Below are positions 57,442 through 64,000 of a stretch of DNA of 64,000 nt, piece after piece. The notes under the pieces are model-generated. The model worked only from the letters and a program-made list of their open reading frames with translations, made no database searches and was not told the origin of the DNA. The translations under genes were made by a program, and so were the position numbers. The stretch is from Leifsonia sp. NPDC080035 (GTDB lineage Bacteria; Actinomycetota; Actinomycetes; Actinomycetales; Microbacteriaceae). The stretch lies in contig NZ_CP157390.1 of the NCBI RefSeq assembly GCF_040050925.1, positions 1,550,001 through 1,614,000 of the forward strand. The letters run 5' to 3'. The first letter of the stretch is position 1; each line of letters begins with the position of its first letter.

Positions 57442-57555
57442 GGTGAGAAGCCTACGCTCGCCCCGGGCGTTCCCTCGAATCGAGACCGCCTCCTCCGCGG
57501 TCGCACGCGCGGATTCCCGGGTGATTGGCAGAATGCGCCCTGGCAGAATCGACAC
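57442..57555. promoter_or_regulatory. Divergent hemA/hemE promoter region
   Basis: The gap serves both directions. CAGAAT at 57544-57549 lies six bases before the hemE GTG, consistent with a leaderless hemE transcript; the nine-base unit TGGCAGAAT is repeated 17 bases upstream (starting near 57525). On the minus strand TAGGCT precedes the hemA GTG. No clear operator palindrome is seen. Confidence 0.4.
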
Positions 57556-58713
57556 GTGACCTCCCTCGACTCCGCCCATCCCCTCGCCGCAGGCCTCACC
57601 GCCGCCAGCCGCCTCGTCCGCTCGTACCAGGGCGAGCACCAGGAGGTGACGCCGGTGTGGTTCATGCGCCAGGCGGGACGGTCCCTCCCCGAGTACCGCG
57701 AGCTCCGCGTCGGGATGCGGATGCTCGACGCCTGCCTCGACCCCGCGATGGCCAGCGAGATCACGCTGCAGCCGGTGCGCAGGCACGGCGTGGACGCGGG
57801 CATCTTCTTCAGCGACATCGTGGTCCCGCTCAAGCTGGCCGGCGTCGCGGTGGAGATCCAGCCGGGCAAGGGTCCGGTGTTCGAGCGCCCCGTGCGAACG
57901 CTCGACGACGTCAAGCGGCTCGAGGAGACCGACCCGGCATCGATGGACGACGCGACGTTCGCCCCGATCGCGGAGGCCGTCCGGCTCACGACGGCGGAGC
58001 TCGGCGAGACGCCGCTGATCGGGTTCGCCGGAGCGCCGTTCACGCTCGCCGCCTACCTGGTCGAGGGCGGGCCGTCGAAGGACCACATCCGCGCCAGGAC
58101 GCTGATGCACGCCGACCCGGAGGCCTGGTCGCGGCTCATGGCCTGGACAGCGGACATCTCCGGAGCGTTCCTGCGGGCGCAGGTGCTCGCCGGCGCGAGC
58201 GCTGCGCAGCTGTTCGACTCCTGGGCGGGGTCGCTCTCGCTCGCCGACTACACGGAGCACGTCGCCCCGGCCTCGGCCAGGGCCCTCTCGCACGTGCGCG
58301 ACCTCACCTACGCCGTCCCGGTCGCGCCTCCGCACGTCCCGCTGCAGGCGTCGGTGCGCCAGGACGGCGAGCCCGCCGTGCGCAACGTCCCGCTCGTCCA
58401 CTTCGGGGTCGGCACCGGCGACCTGCTCAAGGCGATGCACGAGGTCGGCGCGGACGCTGTCGGGGTGGACTACCGCACCCCGCTCGACGAGGCGAGCAGG
58501 CGGCTCGGCCACGTCGTCCCCGTGCAGGGCAACGTCGACCCCGCCATGCTCGCCGCCCCGTGGGAGGTGCTCGCCCCGCACGTCGAGACCGTGCTGAGAC
58601 GCGGGTTGGACGCCCCGGCCCACGTCCTCAATCTGGGTCACGGCGTGCCGCCGGAGACCGACCCCGCCGTCCTGACCCGCGTTGTCGAGCTCGTGCACGG
58701 GTGGCGGCCATGA
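57556..58713 (+). CDS. hemE: Uroporphyrinogen decarboxylase
   Basis: 385 residues from a GTG start without Shine-Dalgarno sequence. PVWFMRQAGRSLPEYRELR is the N-terminal signature with the arginines that hold the substrate. Asp87 in AGIFFSDIVVPL is the catalytic acid, FAGAPFTLAAYLVEGG follows, and GHGVPPETDP is the C-terminal signature. It turns uroporphyrinogen III into coproporphyrinogen III. The chain is slightly longer than usual around LTYAVPVAPPHVPLQASVRQ, an insertion before VHFGVGTGDLL. It is coupled to cgoX by an ATGA overlap. Confidence 0.95.
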   Translation: MTSLDSAHPLAAGLTAASRLVRSYQGEHQEVTPVWFMRQAGRSLPEYRELRVGMRMLDACLDPAMASEITLQPVRRHGVDAGIFFSDIVVPLKLAGVAVEIQPGKGPVFERPVRTLDDVKRLEETDPASMDDATFAPIAEAVRLTTAELGETPLIGFAGAPFTLAAYLVEGGPSKDHIRARTLMHADPEAWSRLMAWTADISGAFLRAQVLAGASAAQLFDSWAGSLSLADYTEHVAPASARALSHVRDLTYAVPVAPPHVPLQASVRQDGEPAVRNVPLVHFGVGTGDLLKAMHEVGADAVGVDYRTPLDEASRRLGHVVPVQGNVDPAMLAAPWEVLAPHVETVLRRGLDAPAHVLNLGHGVPPETDPAVLTRVVELVHGWRP

Positions 58714-60281
58714 GCGGGCACGACGACCACGACGAGATCGGCGACGAGATCCGGCACGCCGTCGAGGCGCCGCCGACGCGCATCGTCGTGATCGGGGGCG
58801 GGATGGCCGGCCTGGTCGTCGCCCGCGAGTGCGCGCGTCCCGGCTTCGCTGTGACGGTGCTGGAGGCGGGGGAGCGGTTCGGCGGGTCCGTCGCGCCGCT
58901 CGAGCTCGACGGGATGACGCTGGACGCCGGCGCCGAGAGCTTCGCCACCCGCGGCGGGCACGTCGCCGAGCTGATCTCCGCCCTCGGCCTTGACGACGAG
59001 GTGGTCCCGCCGAATGCCGCGGGCGCGTGGGTGCGCAACGGCACGCGCAGCGTCCCGCTGCCCAAGGCCGGGCTGCTCGGCATCCCGAGCTCCCCGCTCG
59101 CGAAGGATGTCGTCGCCGCGATCGGCTGGGGCGGGGCCGTCCGCGCCTACCTCGACCGGCTCATCCCGGTGCTGAAGATCGGCCAGGAGCGCCGGCTCGG
59201 CGCGCTGGTGCGCAAGCGGATGGGAGCGAAGGTGCTCGACGAGCTCGTCGCCCCCGTCGTCACGGGCGTGTACTCGGCCGATCCGAAGGACCTGGACGTG
59301 GACGTGGTCGCGCCGGGCCTGAACGCCGCGCTCACCCGGCTGGGCTCGCTCTCCGGCGCGGTCGGCGAGCTGCGCTCGTCCGCGAAGGCGGGCAGCGCGG
59401 TCCTGGGCCTCCGGGGCGGGATGTGGCGGCTCCCCGCCGCTCTCGTCGACGACATCCGGAATCGCGGCGGCGAGCTACGAACGGGCGCCGAGGTCACCGC
59501 GATCGAGCCGTGGCGCGAGCCGGAGCCGGAGTCGCTGGCGGAGGCGGCCGTCGAGGAGGCGGTCGGCGCCGGCGAGCCCGTCGACGAGACCCTCCCCGCC
59601 CGCTGGACGGTCCGTCTCGCCGATGGGACGAGCATCGACGCCGATGCGGTCGTCGTCGCCGCTCCCTCGGACGCCGCGCTCCGGCTGCTGCCGACGGCGG
59701 CTCCGGGCCTCGCCGGCCTGGCGGAGCTGGACTGGCCGACCGCCTCGAGCGTCGAGTTGGTCACCCTCGTGCTCACCGACGACCGCGTCGGCTCGGCGCC
59801 GCGCGGCACCGGAGTGCTGGTCGCCGACACGCCGGGATCCGGGGTGCGCGCCAAGGCGATGACGCACTCGAGCGCCAAGTGGCAGTGGGTCGCCGAGGTG
59901 GCGGGGCCGGGCAGGCACATCGTGCGACTGTCGTACGGACGGGCGGGCAGGCCGGCCGAGACGACCGGCCTCCCCGACGCGGAGCTGCGCGCCGTCGCGA
60001 CGGCGGACGCGGCCGAGATCCTGAATATTCCGTTCCCGGAATCCGCCGTCGAAGCATTTGCACGGACCCCCTGGACGAATGCCCTCCCCTATGCGACAGT
60101 GGGGCAGCGGGAGCGCATCCAGCGCGTTCGCGACGAGGCCGAGAGCGTCGAGGGACTCGAGGTGACGGGCTCGTGGCTCACCGGGACCGGACTTGCGTCC
60201 GTCATCCCGGATGCGCGCCGGGTCGCCGAGCGCGTACGGGGTCTACGCTGGAGGGCACTGACCGAGAACCTGGAGAGGTGA
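58710..60281 (+). CDS. cgoX: Coproporphyrinogen III oxidase (HemY/HemG-type flavoenzyme)
   Basis: 523 residues. The FAD fold begins with RIVVIGGGMAGLVVARECAR (about residues 24-43). GAESFATRGGHVAELISALG and VVTGVYSADPKDLDVDVVAP are protoporphyrinogen-oxidase signatures, and the C-terminal GSWLTGTGLASVIPDARRVA is the last FAD contact. In actinobacteria with ChdC this oxygen-dependent enzyme acts on coproporphyrinogen III, giving coproporphyrin III. An Ala/Glu-rich insertion (about 270-295, EPEPESLAEAAVEEAVGAGE) is unusual and probably a surface loop. ATGA overlap with hemE. Confidence 0.92.
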   Translation: MSGHDDHDEIGDEIRHAVEAPPTRIVVIGGGMAGLVVARECARPGFAVTVLEAGERFGGSVAPLELDGMTLDAGAESFATRGGHVAELISALGLDDEVVPPNAAGAWVRNGTRSVPLPKAGLLGIPSSPLAKDVVAAIGWGGAVRAYLDRLIPVLKIGQERRLGALVRKRMGAKVLDELVAPVVTGVYSADPKDLDVDVVAPGLNAALTRLGSLSGAVGELRSSAKAGSAVLGLRGGMWRLPAALVDDIRNRGGELRTGAEVTAIEPWREPEPESLAEAAVEEAVGAGEPVDETLPARWTVRLADGTSIDADAVVVAAPSDAALRLLPTAAPGLAGLAELDWPTASSVELVTLVLTDDRVGSAPRGTGVLVADTPGSGVRAKAMTHSSAKWQWVAEVAGPGRHIVRLSYGRAGRPAETTGLPDAELRAVATADAAEILNIPFPESAVEAFARTPWTNALPYATVGQRERIQRVRDEAESVEGLEVTGSWLTGTGLASVIPDARRVAERVRGLRWRALTENLER

Positions 60282-60289
60282 GGGACGGA

Positions 60290-60622
60290 ATGCGCGGAAA
60301 GCTACTCTTCGTGGCGGGCGCCGCGGTGGGCTACGTGCTCGGCACGCGGGCCGGGCGCCAGCGGTACGAGCAGATGAAGGCCGCCGCCGCCAAGGTCTGG
60401 GAGTCGCCGGGGGTCCAGAAGCAGGTCCACGCCGTCGAGGACTTCGTCGCCGAGAAGGTGGGCGAGGTGCCGGAGGCCGTGTTCGTCACCGTCAAGAAGT
60501 TCGTCGTGCGGGCGAACGACCGCCGCCGCGAGGCGCGCGCACCCTACCCCGCGCGCACCGGTGAACCGCCGCTTCAGGCGGACGGCGTCGCCAAGGCCGT
60601 CAGGGACGGCGACGGAGCGTAA
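60290..60622 (+). CDS. Small YtxH-like membrane-anchored protein
   Basis: 110 residues. The N-terminus MRGKLLFVAGAAVGYVLGTR has one short hydrophobic segment rich in glycine, as in YtxH-domain proteins. An amphipathic helix (RQRYEQMKAAAAKVWESPGV) and a basic Arg-rich tail follow. A GTG at 60278 overlapping the cgoX stop is an alternative start. It is the first of three small envelope genes inserted in the heme cluster. Function unknown; general stress or envelope roles are known for YtxH proteins. Confidence 0.72.
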   Translation: MRGKLLFVAGAAVGYVLGTRAGRQRYEQMKAAAAKVWESPGVQKQVHAVEDFVAEKVGEVPEAVFVTVKKFVVRANDRRREARAPYPARTGEPPLQADGVAKAVRDGDGA

Positions 60623-60637
60623 CCCGGGAGGGGAGCC

Positions 60638-61063
60638 ATGAGCGATCGAGAAGTTCCGGGCTCGCGGCCGAAGAGGGAGAAATCCCTCGGCGAGCTGATC
60701 ACCGCGCTGCCGCGGCTGGTGATCGAACTGCTGAAGGCCGAGCTCAACCACCTCAAGGAGGAGTTCGCCGCGAAGGCGAAGTATGCCGGGATCGGAATAG
60801 GGCTGTTCGCGGCCGCCGCCGGGCTGCTCTTCTTCGCTCTCGGCGTCCTCATCGCCGCGGCGATCCTCGGTCTGGCGGTCGTGCTGCCGGGATGGGCGTC
60901 CGCGCTCATCGTGTTCGGCGCGCTCGTCGTGATCGCCGTCATCCTCGCCCTTGTCGGCGTCTCGTCCCTCAAGAAGATGGACGGCGTCGCACCGAAGGCG
61001 ACCATCGCGAGCGTCAAGTCCGATGTGGACGCGGTGAAGGGGCTGGGCACCTATGACAACTGA
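60638..61063 (+). CDS. Actinobacterial Holin-X family membrane protein
   Basis: 141 residues. An amphipathic N-terminal helix (SLGELITALPRLVIELLKAE) is followed by two long hydrophobic segments (about 48-75 and 82-108) and a polar tail. This is the layout of the putative Actinobacterial Holin-X family (PF07332-type). These chromosomal proteins are common next to DUF3618 genes and are not phage lysis genes here. GGGAGGGG precedes the ATG. The next gene starts within its last 11 bases. Confidence 0.82.
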   Translation: MSDREVPGSRPKREKSLGELITALPRLVIELLKAELNHLKEEFAAKAKYAGIGIGLFAAAAGLLFFALGVLIAAAILGLAVVLPGWASALIVFGALVVIAVILALVGVSSLKKMDGVAPKATIASVKSDVDAVKGLGTYDN

Positions 61064-61268
61064 CCGCAGGGATGTCGAGCGGGCCCGCAGCGAGCTGGCC
61101 GCAACGCTCGACGCCATCGAATACAAGCTGAACGTGCCGAAGCGCACGGCCGAGCGCATCCAGGCGCTCCGGCGCGACAACCCGGTCGCTCTCGCGGGTA
61201 TCGCCGCCGGTGTCGCCATCGCCGTCGGCGGCGCGGTGTGGGGGATCGTCCGCCTGGTCAGGCGCTGA
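61053..61268 (+). CDS. DUF3618 small membrane protein
   Basis: 71 residues. VERARSELAATLDAIEYKLN is the DUF3618 signature, continued by VPKRTAERIQALRRDNP. One C-terminal membrane helix (AGIAAGVAIAVGGAVWGIV) and a basic end follow. It is coupled to the Holin-X gene by overlap, a pairing frequent in actinobacteria. Function unknown. Confidence 0.85.
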   Translation: MTTDRRDVERARSELAATLDAIEYKLNVPKRTAERIQALRRDNPVALAGIAAGVAIAVGGAVWGIVRLVRR

Positions 61269-61326
61269 CCCGTTCCCGTCCGCGTCCCGTTTTTGCCTTC
61301 TCAGGTTTGCGAGGGAGACTGTGGGT

Positions 61327-62058
61327 ATGAGTACCCCGGCTGCCGGACCGGCAGAGTCGACCACCCCCGAAGAGACAACTGAGACTCCGAGCGGCTTCAC
61401 CCTGTGGGCCGTGCTGCGCCGTGATCCGGCGCGCCCCGACGACCTCGACGGCACCGACGTCCCCAAGGCGGTGCAGGAGCTCGAGGGCGTGATCGCCGAC
61501 ATCGAGTTGCAGGGCGTCACCACCCGCGGCCTCTACGACGTGTCCGGCCTGCGTGCCGACGCCGACGTGATGATCTGGCTGCACGGACCGGAGGCGGAGG
61601 CGCTGCAGTGGGGGCTGCGGCAGCTGCGCCGCACCCGGCTGTTCAAGGCCCTGCTCCCCACCTGGAACGCCATGGGCGTGCACCGGGACGCGGAGTTCAA
61701 CCGCTCGCACGTCCCCGGCTTCCTGCGCGGCAAGGAGGCGAAGGGCTGGCTCTGCGTGTACCCGTTCGTCCGCAGCTACGAGTGGTACCTGCTGCCGGCC
61801 GAGGAGCGCTCGCGGATGCTCGCCGAGCACGGCCGCAAGGGCGCCGCCTTCCGCGGCGTGCTCGCCAACACGGTCGCCTCCTTCGCCCTCGGCGACTACG
61901 AGTGGATTCTGCCGCTCGAGGCGGACGAGCTCACCGAGCTCGTCGACGTGATGCGCGAGCTGCGGTACACCGACGCCCGCCGCCACGTGCGCGAGGAGGT
62001 CCCGTTCTTCACGGGCCGCCGCGTGCAGCCCGCCGAGATCGTGGAGGTCCTGCAGTGA
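61327..62058 (+). CDS. chdC: Coproheme decarboxylase (ChdC, formerly HemQ)
   Basis: 243 residues, with a 22-residue acidic/Thr leader. LQGVTTRGLYDVSGLRADAD and DVMIWLHGPEAEALQWGLRQ are the chlorite-dismutase-fold segments. The catalytic Tyr145 is in GWLCVYPFVRSYEWYLLP, and His168 in MLAEHGRKG is the likely proximal heme ligand. It decarboxylates coproheme twice, with hydrogen peroxide, to heme b, the last step of the actinobacterial pathway. GGGAG precedes the ATG by about ten bases. It overlaps cpfC by GTGA. Confidence 0.94.
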   Translation: MSTPAAGPAESTTPEETTETPSGFTLWAVLRRDPARPDDLDGTDVPKAVQELEGVIADIELQGVTTRGLYDVSGLRADADVMIWLHGPEAEALQWGLRQLRRTRLFKALLPTWNAMGVHRDAEFNRSHVPGFLRGKEAKGWLCVYPFVRSYEWYLLPAEERSRMLAEHGRKGAAFRGVLANTVASFALGDYEWILPLEADELTELVDVMRELRYTDARRHVREEVPFFTGRRVQPAEIVEVLQ

Positions 62059-63236
62059 CCACCGCCGACGCCGCGCCCCGCGTCATCGCGGCGACCCCGG
62101 CCGCCGCATCCGGTCCCGAGCACGTCACCGAGCCGGTGGCATACGACGCCATCCTGCTCGCCGGCTTCGGCGGCCCGGAGGGGCAGGACGACGTCATCCC
62201 GTTCCTGCGCAACGTCACCCGCGGTCGCGGCATCCCGGAGGAGCGCCTCGAGGAGGTCGCCCACCACTACCGGCACTTCGGCGGCGTCAGCCCCATCAAC
62301 GACCAGAACCGCGAGCTGAAGGCCGCTCTGGAGGCGGAGCTCGCATCCCGCGGCATCGACCTGCCCGTGCTCTGGGGCAACCGCAACTGGGACCCGTACA
62401 TCGAGGACGCCCTGCGCGAGGCGAACGACCGCGGCTTCACGAAGCTGATCGCTATCGCCACCAGCGCCTACTCGTCCTACTCGAGCTGCCGGCAGTACCG
62501 CGAGGACTTCGCCCGCACGCTGGAGGAGACCGGGCTCGAAGGCACGATCCAGATCGACAAGGTGCGCCAGTTCTTCGACCACCCCGGCTTCGTCGAGCCG
62601 TTCATCGAAGGTGTGAAGAACGCGGTCGCCGAGATCCAGGAGAAGGTGCCGGGCATCGACCCGGGGACCGAGATCCGCATCCTCTACTCGACGCACTCCA
62701 TCCCTTCGTCGGACGCGGCCAAGTCCGGTCCCGCCGAGCGCGGCTTCGGCGCGGGCGGTGCCTACGCGGCGCAGCACCTCGCGGTCGCGGAGGTCGTCTC
62801 GCAGGCGGCCACCGGCGGCGTGATCGGCTGGGACCTCGTCTACCAGTCCCGCTCCGGTCCGCCCTCGATGCCGTGGCTGGAGCCCGACATCAACGATCGC
62901 ATCGCCGAGCTCCCCGCGACGGGCGTGAAGGCCGTCGTCATCGTGCCGCTCGGCTTCGTCAGCGACCACATGGAGGTGCTCTGGGACCTCGACAACGAGG
63001 CGATGGAGTCCTCCGAGGAGAACGGGCTCGTCGCGGTGCGCGTCCCCACCCCCGGCACCCACGCGAAGTACGTGAAGGGCCTCGTCGACCTGGTGCTCGA
63101 GCGCCGCGACGGCGTGCCCGTCGACCAGCGTCCCGCGCTCACCGACCTCGGTCCCTGGTACGACGTGTGCCGGCCCGGCTGCTGCGAGAACGTCCGGCTC
63201 GGCTTCAAGCCGGCCGCCGCGGGGCTGGCGCCGTGA
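62055..63236 (+). CDS. cpfC: Coproporphyrin ferrochelatase (2Fe-2S type)
   Basis: 393 residues from a GTG. YDAILLAGFGGPEGQDDVIP opens the ferrochelatase fold after a 28-residue leader. His214 in LYSTHSIPSSD is the metal-inserting histidine, with the acidic pair DHMEVLWDLDNEA opposite it. Cys145 in SSYSSCRQYRED and Cys372, Cys376, Cys377 in DVCRPGCCENVRLG match the cysteine set that binds a 2Fe-2S cluster in actinobacterial enzymes. It inserts iron into coproporphyrin III, giving the substrate of ChdC. Start and stop overlap the neighbours (GTGA on both sides). Confidence 0.95.
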   Translation: MTTADAAPRVIAATPAAASGPEHVTEPVAYDAILLAGFGGPEGQDDVIPFLRNVTRGRGIPEERLEEVAHHYRHFGGVSPINDQNRELKAALEAELASRGIDLPVLWGNRNWDPYIEDALREANDRGFTKLIAIATSAYSSYSSCRQYREDFARTLEETGLEGTIQIDKVRQFFDHPGFVEPFIEGVKNAVAEIQEKVPGIDPGTEIRILYSTHSIPSSDAAKSGPAERGFGAGGAYAAQHLAVAEVVSQAATGGVIGWDLVYQSRSGPPSMPWLEPDINDRIAELPATGVKAVVIVPLGFVSDHMEVLWDLDNEAMESSEENGLVAVRVPTPGTHAKYVKGLVDLVLERRDGVPVDQRPALTDLGPWYDVCRPGCCENVRLGFKPAAAGLAP

Positions 63237-64000
63237 CCGGAACCGTGTCAACGGCCGCCGGCGCGTCCGCGCGGCGCGACGGCGTGCTGCGCATCGGCAC
63301 CCGGGGCAGCGCCCTGGCCGTGGCGCAGACGACCCACGTCGCGAAGGCGATCGCCCGCGCGACCGGCGTCGACGTCGAGCTCGTCACGGTGACCACCCAC
63401 GGCGACACCTCGCGGGAGTCGCTCTCCAACCTCGGCGGCACCGGTGTGTTCGCGACCGCGTTGCGCGAGGCGCTGCTGGCCGACGAGTGCGACCTGCTCG
63501 TTCACTCGCTCAAGGATCTGCCGACCGCTGCCGCTCCGGGCCTCGTCATCGGCGCGGTCCCGAAGCGCGCGGACGCGCGGGATGCGCTGTGCGCGCGCGA
63601 CGGGCTCACCCTCGAGACGCTTCCGGAGGGGGCGCGGGTCGGAACGGGGTCGCCGCGACGCATCGCTCAGCTGAAGGCCCAGCGTCCCGACCTCGAGGTC
63701 GTGGACATCCGCGGGAACGTCGACACCCGCCTCGGCCGGGTGGCCGAGGGCGACCTGGACGCCGTGGTGCTCGCCGCCGCGGGCCTCGGCCGTCTCGACC
63801 GCCTGGACGCCGTGACCGACTACTTCCCGCTGTCCCAGTTCCCGACCGCGCCAGGGCAGGGAGCGCTCGCGATCGAGGTGCGGGCGGGCGAAGAGAAGGG
63901 CCGCGGGCCGATCGCCCGCGCGCTGCAGGCGGTCGACCACGCCACCACGCACGCCACCGCGACCGCCGAACGCACGGTTCTGGCCGGTCTCGAAGCGGGC
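63233..64000 (+). CDS. hemC: Hydroxymethylbilane synthase (3' end outside window)
   Basis: 256 codons are visible. LRIGTRGSALAVAQTTHVAK is the N-terminal signature, and the catalytic Asp95 lies in LLVHSLKDLPTAA. GTGSPRRIAQLKAQRPDLEV and IRGNVDTRL bind the growing chain, and FPTAPGQGALAIEVR closes the second domain. The window ends at LAGLEAG, one codon before the expected cysteine that carries the dipyrromethane cofactor, so the third domain is not seen. It polymerises porphobilinogen to hydroxymethylbilane. GTGA overlap with cpfC. Confidence 0.94.
   Translation, partial: MTGTVSTAAGASARRDGVLRIGTRGSALAVAQTTHVAKAIARATGVDVELVTVTTHGDTSRESLSNLGGTGVFATALREALLADECDLLVHSLKDLPTAAAPGLVIGAVPKRADARDALCARDGLTLETLPEGARVGTGSPRRIAQLKAQRPDLEVVDIRGNVDTRLGRVAEGDLDAVVLAAAGLGRLDRLDAVTDYFPLSQFPTAPGQGALAIEVRAGEEKGRGPIARALQAVDHATTHATATAERTVLAGLEAG

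Noticed and set aside
60638..61063. Holin-like gene as a sign of prophage
   Set aside because: The Holin-X family is chromosomal in actinobacteria; no endolysin, integrase or structural phage gene is near, and the setting is a heme operon.

Overview
The window is a gene-dense, very GC-rich stretch of chromosome (70% or more by eye). ATGA/GTGA start-stop overlaps and GTG starts are frequent. It encodes the endonuclease NucS, a cysteine-rich (2Fe-2S type) ferrochelatase beside a ChdC-type coproheme decarboxylase, a chaplin-like protein with an LAxTG sorting signal, and an actinobacterial Holin-X protein. Together these point to an actinobacterium, most likely a Microbacteriaceae member (Leifsonia-like). 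The family call is an inference. I see no rRNA, tRNA, CRISPR array, insertion sequence or prophage. No gene-free stretch exceeds 300 bases; the longest gaps (43780-43993 and 45510-45711) flank a lower-GC islet.

Layout. 3-3504: end of an MFS transporter, two secreted surface proteins (one carrying seven chaplin-like repeats) and an orphan ribbon-helix-helix protein. 3601-7100: a translationally coupled type III polyketide synthase, ICMT-type methyltransferase and FAD hydroxylase, which is the gene set of phenolic-lipid loci, with a divergent SAM methyltransferase. 7097-13462: two divergent operons around a perfect palindrome. One holds kdgK, iclR and ridA; the other holds a PLP D-amino-acid ammonia-lyase-like gene, eda, an N-acyl-D-amino-acid deacylase-like gene and a small hydrolase. 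Read as a pathway they would take N-acetylglucosaminate (oxidised chitin monomer) to pyruvate and glyceraldehyde-3-phosphate. 13477-20988: a mannitol PTS operon that also carries EI, HPr and an extra EIIB, with a divergent MtlR-type activator.

21051-38174: a lipoprotein, HAD phosphatase, SseB-like protein, NucS, lactonase, an MFS/LacI pair around a 28-bp perfect palindrome, a MATE exporter, a fasciclin lipoprotein divergent from a membrane sulfite-oxidase-like enzyme, an M20 amidohydrolase, a coupled metallo-hydrolase/duplicated-domain/HNH set, and an ABC exporter operon with its MarR-type regulator. 38181-43779: IclR regulator, a large FAD oxidoreductase with a discoidin-like tail, an MHS transporter and an NAD epimerase, probably one catabolic unit. 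43994-45509: three unrecognised small genes of lower GC.

45712-56078: a membrane protein, M13 peptidase, beta-lactamase-fold hydrolase, PrsW-family protease, NAD epimerase, an MprF-like protein with a pseudo-rhomboid N-terminus, glycyl-tRNA synthetase and an acetyltransferase. 56137-64000: heme synthesis by the coproporphyrin branch (hemA divergent from hemE, cgoX, three small envelope genes, chdC, cpfC, hemC). The window ends inside hemC, one codon before the expected dipyrromethane cysteine. All functional calls are from reading the sequence and from memory of the families; no database search was run.
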